This document shows, piece after piece, positions 27,176 through 37,433 of a stretch of 64,000 nt of DNA. Every line of letters begins with the position of its first letter. The first letter of the stretch is position 1. The DNA is from Salinibacterium sp. SWN167 (GTDB lineage Bacteria; Actinomycetota; Actinomycetes; Actinomycetales; Microbacteriaceae): NCBI RefSeq assembly GCF_015864665.1, contig NZ_JADYWU010000002.1, positions 434,001-498,000 of the forward strand, in the 5' to 3' direction. The position numbers and the translations under genes are program-made. The notes under the pieces were generated by a model. It was not told the DNA's origin. It saw nothing but the letters and a program-made list of their open reading frames with translations, and searched no databases.

Positions 27176-27819
27176 GGTGTCTCCACATCGGCGGCGATGG
27201 ACGCCGCAAGTAGTTCAAACTCGGAATCTGCGGCGGTTCCATGCAAAACAACAGTGCTGCCCGCGAGCTCCGCCGAGAGCGCGTAGGCATAGTTTCCGGT
27301 GTCGGAATCAGAGCGGCGATCGTAAACCGTCCATTCGATGCCGTCGATCACGATCGTGCCGGTAGCGAGCGCGCCATCCGTCACGATTCCGACCCAGGTG
27401 GGGTTCGCTTCGATGCCCTGTTCAAGCGCGATGAACTGTGCCCCCGAAGTGTCAGTGGATGGCGTAACGAGTCCGATGTACCAGGTCTGCACCGATGATG
27501 TGGTTCCCAATCGCGCCGAGTTGGCGTACCAGGACTCCGGCAGGGAGGGAGCAAGAAGTGGTTCGCTCGCATCGGTCTGGGCATCTGCGGCGATCGTCTG
27601 GTAATCGGCGACCACAGGGGTTTCTTCGCTAGGGCGAACAACAACAAGCACAAGAAACAACACGACAACGAGGGATGCCACAGTGGCGCCGACCAAATTG
27701 AGGAGCGTCTGGTTGGCGCGGTGCTTGCGCGAGTTCTCTGCCTTGCGCGCGAAAGTCTCTTCGGGAGTTTCGGGGCGACCCAGCTCGGCGACGATGCGCG
27801 GTTCGGTGCTCTTAGCCAT
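27172..27819 (-). CDS. DUF4245 membrane protein
   Basis: A 215-residue actinobacterial family protein of unknown function. One membrane helix (about residues 40-62) follows a basic cytoplasmic N-terminus. The extracytoplasmic domain shows the family hallmarks SWYANSARLG, WYIGLVTP and QFIALEQG. Its start overlaps the xseB stop (TAATG) and its stop overlaps the carbonic anhydrase start. This family is regularly found beside exonuclease VII and glpX genes in actinobacteria, as here. Confidence 0.85.
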   Translation of the reverse strand: MAKSTEPRIVAELGRPETPEETFARKAENSRKHRANQTLLNLVGATVASLVVVLFLVLVVVRPSEETPVVADYQTIAADAQTDASEPLLAPSLPESWYANSARLGTTSSVQTWYIGLVTPSTDTSGAQFIALEQGIEANPTWVGIVTDGALATGTIVIDGIEWTVYDRRSDSDTGNYAYALSAELAGSTVVLHGTAADSEFELLAASIAADVETP

Positions 27820-28067
27820 TAGTGGTCGGCGCTCGCGTCAGCAGCGCCATCAGCAGTGCCGCCGCTGCGGGCAGCATCGAGGCGGGCGCGGGCGCCGATA
27901 AGCCACTCTTCGCAACGCTGGGCGAGAGCTTCGCCGCGTTCCCAGAACGCCAACGATTGTTCGAGTGTTGCCGAGCCCTGCTCGAGCTCGTTGACTACAG
28001 CAATGAGCTCATCCCGAGCCTCTTCATAACTGAGCTCACTGACGGGGGTTTCGTTGGGGGTAGCCAC
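27819..28067 (-). CDS. xseB: Exodeoxyribonuclease VII small subunit
   Basis: An 82-residue helical subunit that coats the XseA catalytic chain. The family core [19 protein letters not shown] and [12 protein letters not shown] is clear. The C-terminus carries an Ala/Asp-rich extension. The GTG start at 28067 lies 19 bp after the xseA stop. Confidence 0.93.
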   Translation of the reverse strand: MATPNETPVSELSYEEARDELIAVVNELEQGSATLEQSLAFWERGEALAQRCEEWLIGARARLDAARSGGTADGAADASADH

Positions 28068-28086
28068 GATGTAATTCTACTGTTCT

Positions 28087-29307
28087 CTAGTTGTCAGACG
28101 GCTGGCCGGTGACGGTGGTGGAAATCTTGCCGTCGGCAACGGTGAGCAGGAGCTCGGTGCCGTCGGGGGCATCAGAAGTGGAACGCACGGCAGTGCCATC
28201 TGGCAGCTGCGCGATGGCATAGCCGCGCTGCAGCGTGCGTTGAGGGGAGAGAGCTCGCAATTGGCCCGTCAGCTCGGTGACCCCGGCGTGCGCTTTCTCA
28301 ATCGCGCGCTCCACCAGCTCGTTGCTGCGCGAGACGTAACGCGAAAGCTCATCGGCGTGCGTGTCGACAAGCGACACCGGGTTCGCTAGCACCGGGCGGG
28401 TGCGGAGCGCTTCTAAACGATCGCCCTCATAACTGAGCCGCTGGGTGATGCGCAGCCGCATGCCGGAGCGTGCCTGCTGCACTCGACTCAACTCTTCAGC
28501 GACATCCGGAACGACACGCTTTGCCGCATCGGTGGGGGTGGATGCCCGCAAATCAGCAACCTCGTCAAGCAGCGGTCGATCGTTCTCGTGCCCAATCGCC
28601 GACACCAGCGGAGTAACGCAGGCCGCTGCGGTTCGCACTAAGGATTCATCGCTGAACACGAGCAGGTTCTGAAAATCGCCACCACCGCGGGCGACGATGA
28701 TGACATCGACCTCGGGATCGGCGTCCAATTCTCGGATGCCCTGCGAAACCTCAGAGACGGCGCGCTCACCCTGCACTGCGGCGTGGGCCGTACGGAACTT
28801 CACGGCGGGCCAGCGCAACTGAGCGTTGCGAATGACATCCTTTTCAGCGTCGCTGTCTTTCGCCGTGACAAGCCCGATGCAGTTCGGCAAGAAGGGGAGG
28901 GGCTTTTTGTGCTCGAAGAGACCCTCGGCGCGCAATTTCTGGCGCAGCAGTTCAAGTTTCTCGAGTAAATCGCCGAGCCCGACGTGGCGCATCTCGAGCA
29001 CCTGCATCGTGAGGGTGCCACCCTTGACCCAGTAGTTGGGTTTGACGAGCGCGACAACGCGATCGCCCTGCTTGAGATCGGTGGGCAGTTTGGTGCGCAC
29101 CGACGACCAAATGGTGAACGAGATGGTGGCATCCACTTCAAGGTCTTTGAGCTTGCCGTAGATGTTGCCGCCCGAACCACCCCACTGGGTAATTTCGCCT
29201 TCGACCCACGCTGTGCCGAGCCGCTCGATCCAACCGCGGATCTTCTGCGACAACACCGACACTGGCCACGGAGTATCGACGGTGGGCGGTGCCTCTGTGA
29301 TCGTCAC
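28087..29307 (-). CDS. xseA: Exodeoxyribonuclease VII large subunit
   Basis: A 406-residue catalytic subunit that degrades single-stranded DNA from both ends. An N-terminal OB-fold (about 15-110, with WVEGEITQW) is followed by the catalytic domain with RGGGDFQNLLVFSDE and VSAIGHENDRPLLDEVAD, then a long coiled coil. The GTG start is at 29307. It heads the xseA-xseB-DUF4245-carbonic anhydrase run and diverges from ispH across 96 bp. Confidence 0.95.
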   Translation of the reverse strand: MTITEAPPTVDTPWPVSVLSQKIRGWIERLGTAWVEGEITQWGGSGGNIYGKLKDLEVDATISFTIWSSVRTKLPTDLKQGDRVVALVKPNYWVKGGTLTMQVLEMRHVGLGDLLEKLELLRQKLRAEGLFEHKKPLPFLPNCIGLVTAKDSDAEKDVIRNAQLRWPAVKFRTAHAAVQGERAVSEVSQGIRELDADPEVDVIIVARGGGDFQNLLVFSDESLVRTAAACVTPLVSAIGHENDRPLLDEVADLRASTPTDAAKRVVPDVAEELSRVQQARSGMRLRITQRLSYEGDRLEALRTRPVLANPVSLVDTHADELSRYVSRSNELVERAIEKAHAGVTELTGQLRALSPQRTLQRGYAIAQLPDGTAVRSTSDAPDGTELLLTVADGKISTTVTGQPSDN

Positions 29308-29403
29308 CTAGCCTCCTCAAGCTTCTGATTACAGGGTAGAGGATGCCGCTGATACTGCTCTCCGTTCGGCGTTCGTGCAGCGGTGTTCGGTAGAATCATC
29401 CAA

Positions 29404-30489
29404 GTGAGCACCATTTCTAACGGAAGCGCCCAAGCGCTAGCGATGCCCCCGATGCCCGCACGCCGAGAGCAATTGAAAAATTTGCCGGTCGCAGGCGCAA
29501 AACGCGTCGTCTTGGCGGCCCCGCGTGGCTATTGCGCGGGAGTCGACCGCGCTGTCATTGCTGTCGAAAAGGCGCTCGCTAACTACGGCGCTCCGGTCTA
29601 TGTCCGCAAGCAGATCGTTCACAACATTCATGTTGTAACAACACTCGAAGCACAGGGAGCGATCTTTGTGGATGAGGTCGACGAGATCCCCGAGGGATCA
29701 ACCGTTGTCTTTTCGGCCCACGGTGTCTCGCCGGCTGTCGTTAAGGGAGCCTCCGATCGCGAGCTGCACGCGATCGACGCCACCTGCCCCCTCGTTACCA
29801 AAGTTCACCGCGAAGCGACTCGCTTCGCCCGCGACAACTACCAAATCTTGCTCATCGGCCACGATGGCCACGAAGAGGTTGAAGGCACGATGGGACACGC
29901 GCCCGAGCGCACCATCCTCGTCAACAGCCCCGCCGATGTGCCCAACATCGTGGTGGAAAACACCGACAACCTCGTCTGGCTTTCGCAGACCACATTGAGC
30001 GTCGACGAAACGATGGAGACGGTTCGCCTGCTGCGCGAACGTTTCCCCACTCTGCAAGACCCGCCGAGCGACGACATTTGTTACGCCACGCAGAACCGTC
30101 AGGTTGCCATCAAGAAGGTCGCCGAAGACGCTGAACTCGTGATTGTGGTTGGCAGCGCCAACAGCTCCAACACGGTCCGCCTTGTGGATGTCGCTCTTGA
30201 GTACGGCGCCAAGGCTGCATACCGGGTCGATTACGCGAGCGAAATCAAGCAAGAGTGGCTCGACGGTGTCGCCACTGTTGGCGTCACGAGCGGAGCATCC
30301 GTTCCCGAAGTTTTGGTTCAAGAAGTGCTGGCTGACCTCGCAGAAGCAGGCTACGGCGATGTCTCCACCGTCGTCACCGCCGAGGAAGACCTCATGTTTT
30401 CGCTGCCCAAAGAACTGCGCACCGACGCTGCAGGCAACCCCGATGAGCGCGGCCTCGGTGGCCGCAATCGCAAACTTGATTGGCAATAG
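29404..30489 (+). CDS. ispH: 4-hydroxy-3-methylbut-2-enyl diphosphate reductase
   Basis: A 361-residue [4Fe-4S] enzyme for the last step of the MEP isoprenoid pathway, making IPP and DMAPP. The three cluster cysteines lie in [21 protein letters not shown] and [10 protein letters not shown], and the diphosphate-binding histidines in HNIHVV, SAHGVSP and GHDGHEE. The GTG at 29404 is chosen over an upstream in-frame GTG/TTG because the preceding residues are not conserved. Its product supplies the uppS enzyme encoded earlier in the window. Confidence 0.95.
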   Translation: MSTISNGSAQALAMPPMPARREQLKNLPVAGAKRVVLAAPRGYCAGVDRAVIAVEKALANYGAPVYVRKQIVHNIHVVTTLEAQGAIFVDEVDEIPEGSTVVFSAHGVSPAVVKGASDRELHAIDATCPLVTKVHREATRFARDNYQILLIGHDGHEEVEGTMGHAPERTILVNSPADVPNIVVENTDNLVWLSQTTLSVDETMETVRLLRERFPTLQDPPSDDICYATQNRQVAIKKVAEDAELVIVVGSANSSNTVRLVDVALEYGAKAAYRVDYASEIKQEWLDGVATVGVTSGASVPEVLVQEVLADLAEAGYGDVSTVVTAEEDLMFSLPKELRTDAAGNPDERGLGGRNRKLDWQ

Positions 30490-30494
30490 AGTTC

Positions 30495-31082
30495 ATGACT
30501 GACCCGCGCCCACGCCCCCAATACGGCGAGTATGCACCGTTGCCTCCTGCAGCACCCGAAGGCACGAGTGAGGAGCCTTCGGTCGAATCACCGGCTGGTC
30601 CGGGCGCGATGTTGCCGCCGATCATGCCCGATTCTTCGCTGAACGCGCAGTATCAGCGCGGTGCAGCGGCCGGTCTTACCGGTCACGGCACATCCACCGC
30701 AGCCCCCGAGCGCAAATATCGCCTGTGGGACGTCTTTCTCACCGCAACCCTGTTGCTCTTTGGCGTCGTGGACATCATCAACACGTTCGGCACGGTGGCG
30801 AACCTTGGCCCAGTATTGCGGGAGGGCCTCGCCGCTCAGGGCATGGGCGACTTCACGTCAGACGCCCTCGCGAGCGACGCCGGAGGCGTAGCCAACATCG
30901 TTCGCGTAGCCGCCCTCGTGCTCACGATTATCTTCGCGTTGCTGCAGATTCAGCGCAAACGAATCGCCTTCTGGATTCCCCTCATCGGGGCGAGCATCGC
31001 CGGGATAGCGCTCATGGTCGCGATCTTCGTCGCCGTGCTCAGCGATCCCGGGTTCATTGCTTACGTCGAGAGCCTGCAGTAA
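30495..31082 (+). CDS. DUF6264-like four-helix membrane protein
   Basis: A 195-residue membrane protein. The first 75 residues are Pro-rich and disordered (PQYGEYAPLPPAAP), followed by about three to four hydrophobic helices (about 80-100, 130-150 and 155-180). It resembles the DUF6264 family seen next to ispH in Microbacteriaceae; function is unknown. The ATG at 30495 lies 5 bp after the ispH stop, so the two are probably co-transcribed. The bidirectional terminator follows. Confidence 0.7.
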   Translation: MTDPRPRPQYGEYAPLPPAAPEGTSEEPSVESPAGPGAMLPPIMPDSSLNAQYQRGAAAGLTGHGTSTAAPERKYRLWDVFLTATLLLFGVVDIINTFGTVANLGPVLREGLAAQGMGDFTSDALASDAGGVANIVRVAALVLTIIFALLQIQRKRIAFWIPLIGASIAGIALMVAIFVAVLSDPGFIAYVESLQ

Positions 31083-31106
31083 TCGCATCAGCTGCCGTTA
31101 ACGACA

Positions 31107-31138
31107 AATAGGGGCTGCCCCGAAGGCCAGCCCCTATT
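31107..31138. terminator. Bidirectional intrinsic terminator
   Basis: AATAGGGGCTG pairs perfectly with CAGCCCCTATT around a 10-base loop. It lies between the converging DUF6264-like gene and fba and has A/T on each flank. Confidence 0.85.
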
Positions 31139-31149
31139 CGTTGAGAGCG

Positions 31150-32175
<1,026 letters not shown>

Positions 32176-32398
32176 TGTTGTCTCTCCTCGTACGGTACCG
32201 ATTACCGCTCTGGTCCGGCTCGCCTCGATTCTAGCCACCCCTTCTGGGCGGCGCGAACTGTTGCAGGGCGCGATGTCTCATGAGGTAACCGACAACGTTT
32301 GATCAGCGTCGAGTTCGCTCCGCTCCGTTAGACTGACTAAGCGCTGACCACCACCGGCGCGTCCCCAGTCGACCAATTTCAACGAAGGATGCCTCTAG

Positions 32399-33388
32399 GT
32401 GAGTACAGAAACCGGCACGCTATTCCTCCATCCCGATCGCAACCTCGCTCTTGAGCTTGTGCGGGCAACCGAAGCGGCGGCGATTCGCGCCGTTCCCTTC
32501 ATTGGTAAGGGCGACAAGCTTGGCGCTGATGGTGCCGCGGTTGATGCCATGCGCAAGTTCTTGGGCACCGTCGACTTCGACGGCCTCGTCGTTATCGGTG
32601 AGGGCGAAAAAGACAACGCCCCCATGCTCTTCAACGGTGAGCACGTGGGCACCGGTCGTGGGCCCGCCTGCGACATCGCGGTTGACCCGATTGACGGCAC
32701 CTCGCTGACGGCGGCCGGGCGACAGAACGCTATCTCGATGATTGCGGTGTCTGACCGCGGCACGATGCTCGACGCCTCCTCTGTCTTCTATATGGACAAG
32801 ATCGTCACGGGTGCTGAAGGTATCGGCATCATCGATATCCACCGTCCCATCGGCGACAACATTCGTGCTCTGGCGAAGGCCAAGGGCAAGCGTCCCGAAG
32901 ACATTGTGGTTGCAGTGCTCGACCGTCCCCGTCACGCTCAACTCATTGACGACATCCGCGAAGCTGGTGCGGGTACACGTCTCATGCTCGACGGTGACGT
33001 TGCTGGCGGAATCAACGCCGCGCTGTACGGCACACGCATTGACATGTGTGTCGGCATCGGCGGCAGCCCTGAAGGTGTTGCCACGGCGTGTGCCATCAAG
33101 GCACTCGGCGGCGAAATCCAGACGATCTTGTACCCGCAAACTGACGACGAACGTCAGCGCGGAATGGATGCCGGGCTCAAGTTCGATCACGTTTACACGG
33201 CCAACGAGATGGTTTCCAGCGATAACACGTTCTTTGTTGCGACCGGCGTCACGGATGGCGGGCTCGTGAAGGGTGTGCGCCGCTACGGACCCATCATCCG
33301 CACCGAGTCGATCGTCTTGCGCTCACACTCGGGAACGATTCGCCGCATTTCGGCTGATCACCTCGCCGAGAAGTGGCTCGACCACTAA
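32399..33388 (+). CDS. glpX: Class II fructose-1,6-bisphosphatase
   Basis: A 329-residue metal-dependent phosphatase of gluconeogenesis. The family metal/phosphate motif DPIDGTSLTAAGRQNA lies near residue 97, and GEGEKDNAPM and GGSPEGVATACA are present. The GTG start is at 32399. Actinobacteria generally rely on this GlpX form. The pairing with fba in a divergent arrangement suggests coordinated use. A hairpin terminator follows. Confidence 0.95.
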   Translation: MSTETGTLFLHPDRNLALELVRATEAAAIRAVPFIGKGDKLGADGAAVDAMRKFLGTVDFDGLVVIGEGEKDNAPMLFNGEHVGTGRGPACDIAVDPIDGTSLTAAGRQNAISMIAVSDRGTMLDASSVFYMDKIVTGAEGIGIIDIHRPIGDNIRALAKAKGKRPEDIVVAVLDRPRHAQLIDDIREAGAGTRLMLDGDVAGGINAALYGTRIDMCVGIGGSPEGVATACAIKALGGEIQTILYPQTDDERQRGMDAGLKFDHVYTANEMVSSDNTFFVATGVTDGGLVKGVRRYGPIIRTESIVLRSHSGTIRRISADHLAEKWLDH

Positions 33389-33401
33389 AGACAGCCCTCA
33401 G

Positions 33402-33434
33402 CTGGCGCGTTCTCCGTCTCGGAGAGCGCGCCAG
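33402..33434. terminator. Bidirectional hairpin terminator between glpX and rmuC
   Basis: CTGGCGCG (33402-33409) pairs with CGCGCCAG, and TCTCC with GGAGA above it, leaving one bulge. It lies in the 52-bp gap between the converging glpX and rmuC stops. Confidence 0.75.
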
Positions 33435-33440
33435 TTCTCG

Positions 33441-34754
33441 TTAACGGCCGTCGCTGTCGGTGGGCAGTTCGAGCTCTAATTCGGCCGCCGTGATGTGTTT
33501 CGGCGTGCCCTCGACCAGCTGAGTTTCGCCGATGACTTTCGACTCGTCGAGAGCATTGAGCTTGCGGGCGGTAACGAGCACGCGGCTTTCGAGCGAGTTC
33601 GCGAACTGGTTGTAACTGTTCACGGTGGTGTCGATCGAGCGACGCAGTTTGTCGGCGTGCTCGGCAAGTGTGGCGAGGCGCTGGTAGAGCTCCTTGCTGA
33701 GATCAAACAGGGTCTTCGCCTGGTCGGTGAGCACGTCTTGCTGCCAGGAGAACGCCACCGTCTTCAACACTGACCACAGGGTCACGGGGGAGGCGAGGGC
33801 GACGCGCTTGTTGAAGGCGTAATCCATGATCGACGGGTCAGCCTCCATCGCCGACGAGACGAGCGATTCACTCGGGATGAACGCAATGACGAGCTCGGGG
33901 GAGGCATCGAGGCCGGCCCAGTAGGCCTTGCTCGCGAGGGTGTCGATGTGGCCGCGCATGACCTTGACGTGCTGTTTGATGAGCGCTTCGCGACGGGCGC
34001 CTTCTTCTCCTGTCGCGGTGACGGAGATTTGGCTCGCCTCCAAGAAAGCGGTGAACGGCACCTTGGCGTCGACCGCGATGTTCTTGCCGCCGGGAAGGTG
34101 CACGACCATGTCAGGGCGGCCGGCACCGGCATCCGAGTTGATGCTCGATTGCAGGTCGAAGTCGACCCGTTCGATGAGTCCAGCGGCTTGCACGACGTTG
34201 CGCAGCTGGGTCTCGCCCCAGACGCCACGCGTGGAGTTGTTGCGCAGGGCCGATGCCAAAGATTCGGCTGTGCTGCGCAAACGTTCTTCGGATTCGGTGG
34301 CCGACTTGAGCTGCTGGCTCAGTTCGCCGTGCTGCAAGCTGCGCTGCGACTCCAACTCGGTGACCTTGTTCTGCATCGTGCGTAGCGTCTCTTGCACCGG
34401 GGTGAGCGCCTGCAGAACCTTAGATTCGCGGCGCTCGCGCTCAACGAGCGCTGCCGCCTCATCACGCTGACGATCGAGGGTCTCGCGGTACTGCACTTGC
34501 AGTGACGCCACTTGCTCGCTCAGCGCTTCAGACCGTGCTGTGATGGATGCCAGCTCCGCTGCCAGCCGAGACTGCTGTTCGCGCTCGGCGGCAGTCACAT
34601 TCGCGATCGCCGCCTGATGGCGAGCCTCCAGCACTTCGGGGTCAACGCGGCCCGTTAGCGCGGTCGCGCGAACACGGGCAATGAGCAGGCCAATCACGAC
34701 GCCGAGGACGGCGCCCACGAGTAGACCAACGATGAGGGCGACGAGGGGATCCAT
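33441..34754 (-). CDS. rmuC: DNA recombination protein RmuC
   Basis: A 437-residue protein that limits inversions at short inverted repeats. It has one N-terminal membrane helix (about residues 3-25), a long coiled coil (about 40-165) and the RmuC nuclease-like domain, recognised by NSTRGVWGETQLRNVVQAAG and LPGGKNIAVDAKVPF. The ATG at 34754 places the membrane helix at the terminus; the open frame extends 39 codons upstream but into the promoter region shared with the divergent LysR-type gene. Confidence 0.92.
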   Translation of the reverse strand: MDPLVALIVGLLVGAVLGVVIGLLIARVRATALTGRVDPEVLEARHQAAIANVTAAEREQQSRLAAELASITARSEALSEQVASLQVQYRETLDRQRDEAAALVERERRESKVLQALTPVQETLRTMQNKVTELESQRSLQHGELSQQLKSATESEERLRSTAESLASALRNNSTRGVWGETQLRNVVQAAGLIERVDFDLQSSINSDAGAGRPDMVVHLPGGKNIAVDAKVPFTAFLEASQISVTATGEEGARREALIKQHVKVMRGHIDTLASKAYWAGLDASPELVIAFIPSESLVSSAMEADPSIMDYAFNKRVALASPVTLWSVLKTVAFSWQQDVLTDQAKTLFDLSKELYQRLATLAEHADKLRRSIDTTVNSYNQFANSLESRVLVTARKLNALDESKVIGETQLVEGTPKHITAAELELELPTDSDGR

Positions 34755-34833
34755 TCCGCCAGTGTGCCAGCCGGCGACGACATTGCGGGATGCCCTGCGG
34801 CAGTTGTCCCGAAGCGCCCCTAGGGTTGAGGGC

Positions 34834-35754
34834 ATGGCCAGCGACTCCGTGCATCCGCTCGATGTGAGCACCGACGATCTGCGCTACCTCATTGCCGTAG
34901 CGCGGGCGGGCCGAATGGTCTCGGCGGCCACCCTGCTCGGCGTCGATCACACGACAGTGCGTCGCCGCATCGACCGGCTCGAAGCTGCCCTCGGCGTGCG
35001 CCTGCTCGACCGCGGCGCCGATGGCTGGGAACTCACCGCCATCGGCCGCGAAGTCGCTACCCGCGCCGCCGGTCTCGAAAACATTGTCGAGAACGTCGTC
35101 GGGGCAACCAGCGGGGGAGCCGACGAAGTGCGCGGCACCGTGCGCATCGTCGCGCCCGATGGATTCGGGGCCACCTTTGTGACGGCAGCGCTCGCGGCAG
35201 TGCAGGCGGAGCATCCGGCCATCACGGTCGAACTGGTGACCTCTACCCGCCCCCTCAGCCTGCGTGGTGCTGGCTTCGACCTGGCGATCACTATCGGCAC
35301 CACCGCGACCTCCCGCCTCGCGTCCGAACCACTCGCCGCCTACGCTCTGCGCCTCTACGCCTCGCCCGGCTACGTGGCCTCGCATCCGCCGATTCTTTCC
35401 GTTGCCGACCTCGACAGCCATCCGCTGGTCTTTTATGTGGATGCCCTGCTCACGGTTCGCGAGCTCGACCTCGCCCCGGTACTCGGCGGCATGCGCGTCG
35501 GATTCGGTTCGACGAGTGTGTTTGCGCAACTCGAGGCCACGCGCCAGGGAGCGGGCGTTGGGCTGCTGCACGCCTTCATGGCGGAGCCCGAGCCGGGCCT
35601 AGTTGCGGTGCTGCCCGATGAGGTCAGTTTCCGCTTGGAGTTCGCGCTTTCGGTGCGTAAAGAGGCCGCGGATGTCGAGGCCGTTCAGCTGGTGCGAGCG
35701 GCATTGCATCGCGAGGTTGCGCGTCGCGGCTCAGAGCTATTGCCCTTCAACTAG
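34834..35754 (+). CDS. LysR family transcriptional regulator
   Basis: A 306-residue regulator. The N-terminal winged helix (about residues 10-70) holds VSAATLLGVDHTTVRRRIDRLE, and the C-terminal half is the periplasmic-binding-like effector domain. The ATG at 34834 is chosen over an earlier in-frame start that overlaps rmuC. It is followed after about 110 bp by the methylmalonate-semialdehyde dehydrogenase gene on the same strand, which it may control (inference from proximity). Confidence 0.9.
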   Translation: MASDSVHPLDVSTDDLRYLIAVARAGRMVSAATLLGVDHTTVRRRIDRLEAALGVRLLDRGADGWELTAIGREVATRAAGLENIVENVVGATSGGADEVRGTVRIVAPDGFGATFVTAALAAVQAEHPAITVELVTSTRPLSLRGAGFDLAITIGTTATSRLASEPLAAYALRLYASPGYVASHPPILSVADLDSHPLVFYVDALLTVRELDLAPVLGGMRVGFGSTSVFAQLEATRQGAGVGLLHAFMAEPEPGLVAVLPDEVSFRLEFALSVRKEAADVEAVQLVRAALHREVARRGSELLPFN

Positions 35755-35863
35755 CGCCTCATGCCACCGTGTGCGTTTCTGCAGATTGCTCGTGCACTAA
35801 TAGGCCTTGATTGCAGATCCAATGGGTTGCAGACTGGGCACACCTCCGAACGAAAGTAGGCCC

Positions 35864-37360
35864 ATGTACTCCACGATTCCGCACTGGATCAACGGCTCCG
35901 CTACCGAGGGCGATTCGCCCAACCGTGGCGACGTCTTCAACCCCGCAACGGGCGCTGTCGCTCGCACCGTTCCTCTCGCATCCGTCGCTGACGTCAACGC
36001 TGGTGTTGCCGCTGCCAAGGCTGCCTTCCCCGCCTGGGGCACCACGTCGCTCGCTAAGCGCACCGCCGTGATGTTCGCTTTCCGTGAGCTGTTCAACGCT
36101 CGCAAGGATGAGCTCGCTGCCATCATCACCGCCGAGCACGGCAAGGTTCTTTCGGATGCTGCTGGCGAGATCGCTCGTGGCCTCGAAGTTCTCGACTTCG
36201 CCTGCGGTATCGCTCAACTCAGCAAGGGCGAGTACAGCGAGAACGTCTCGACCGGTGTTGACGTGTACTCGTTGCAGCAGCCGCTCGGTGTTGTCTCGAT
36301 CATCAGCCCCTTCAACTTCCCGGCCATGGTGCCGATGTGGTTCTTCCCGATGGCGGTCGCCGCCGGTAACACTGTTGTGTTGAAGCCCAGCGAGAAGGAC
36401 CCGTCTGCATCGCTCTGGATGGCAGAACTCTTCACCGAGGCCGGCCTTCCCGATGGTGTCTTCAACGTGGTTCACGGTGACAAGGTCGCCGTTGACACTC
36501 TTCTTGAGCACCCGGATGTTGCCAGCGTCTCGTTCGTTGGTTCCACCCCGATCGCTAAGTACATCTACGAAACCGCTGCTCACCACGGCAAGCGCGTCCA
36601 GGCTCTCGGTGGCGCCAAGAACCACATGCTGGTGCTTCCGGATGCCGACCTCGACCTCGTTGCTGACTCTGCCGTCAACGCTGGTTTCGGTTCCGCTGGC
36701 GAGCGTTGCATGGCCGTCTCGGTTGTCGTTGCTGTTGAGCCTGTTGCTGACGAACTCATTGCCAAGGTCAGCGAGCGCATGGCGACGCTGCGTACCGGTG
36801 ACGGCACGCGCGGCTGTGACATGGGCCCGCTCATCACGGCCCAGCACCGCGACAAGGTTGCCAGCTACATCGAGATTGCGAAGACCGACGGCGCGACGGT
36901 TGTTGTTGACGGTCGCGGCATCGAGATCGATGGCGACGCTAACGGCTTCTGGCTCGGCCCGACGCTCATCGACAACGTCTCCACCGACTCCGACGTCTAC
37001 AAGCACGAGATCTTTGGACCGGTGCTGAGCGTCATTCGCGTCGCCACCTACGAAGAGGGTCTCGAACTGATCAACTCCTCGCAGTACGGAAACGGCACCG
37101 CGATCTTCACGAACGATGGGGGAGCGGCTCGTCGCTTCCAGCGCGAAGTTGAGGTCGGCATGGTCGGCATCAACGTTCCGATCCCCGTTCCGGTGGCGTA
37201 CTTCTCCTTCGGCGGGTGGAAAGACTCCGCGTTCGGTGACACGAAGGCCTATGGCCCCGATGCCATCCGCTTCTTCACGCGTCAGAAGGCTGTCACCAGC
37301 CGCTGGCTCGACCCCAGCCACGGTGGAATCAACCTCGGCTTCCCGCAAAACGACGCCTAA
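35864..37360 (+). CDS. mmsA: CoA-acylating methylmalonate-semialdehyde dehydrogenase
   Basis: A 498-residue ALDH-superfamily enzyme that oxidises (methyl)malonate semialdehyde to propionyl-CoA or acetyl-CoA in valine and myo-inositol catabolism. The catalytic Cys lies in GSAGERCMAVS, the NAD-binding segment is SFVGSTPIAKYIYE, and GGAKNHMLVLPDAD is characteristic of the CoA-dependent subgroup. The ATG at 35864 is chosen. No other valine or inositol genes are visible nearby. Confidence 0.93.
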   Translation: MYSTIPHWINGSATEGDSPNRGDVFNPATGAVARTVPLASVADVNAGVAAAKAAFPAWGTTSLAKRTAVMFAFRELFNARKDELAAIITAEHGKVLSDAAGEIARGLEVLDFACGIAQLSKGEYSENVSTGVDVYSLQQPLGVVSIISPFNFPAMVPMWFFPMAVAAGNTVVLKPSEKDPSASLWMAELFTEAGLPDGVFNVVHGDKVAVDTLLEHPDVASVSFVGSTPIAKYIYETAAHHGKRVQALGGAKNHMLVLPDADLDLVADSAVNAGFGSAGERCMAVSVVVAVEPVADELIAKVSERMATLRTGDGTRGCDMGPLITAQHRDKVASYIEIAKTDGATVVVDGRGIEIDGDANGFWLGPTLIDNVSTDSDVYKHEIFGPVLSVIRVATYEEGLELINSSQYGNGTAIFTNDGGAARRFQREVEVGMVGINVPIPVPVAYFSFGGWKDSAFGDTKAYGPDAIRFFTRQKAVTSRWLDPSHGGINLGFPQNDA

Positions 37361-37381
37361 TAGGTAGTTCGCTTTACCCTC

Positions 37382-37416
37382 GCGATGGCGGTCCCGTTCC
37401 TCGGGGCCGCCATCGC
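37382..37416 (+). terminator. Hairpin between mmsA and ychF
   Basis: GCGATGGCGG pairs perfectly with CCGCCATCGC around a 15-base loop, 21 bp after the mmsA stop. There is no strong T-run. Confidence 0.6.
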
Positions 37417-37433
37417 CGGTAGGATTGACTCCC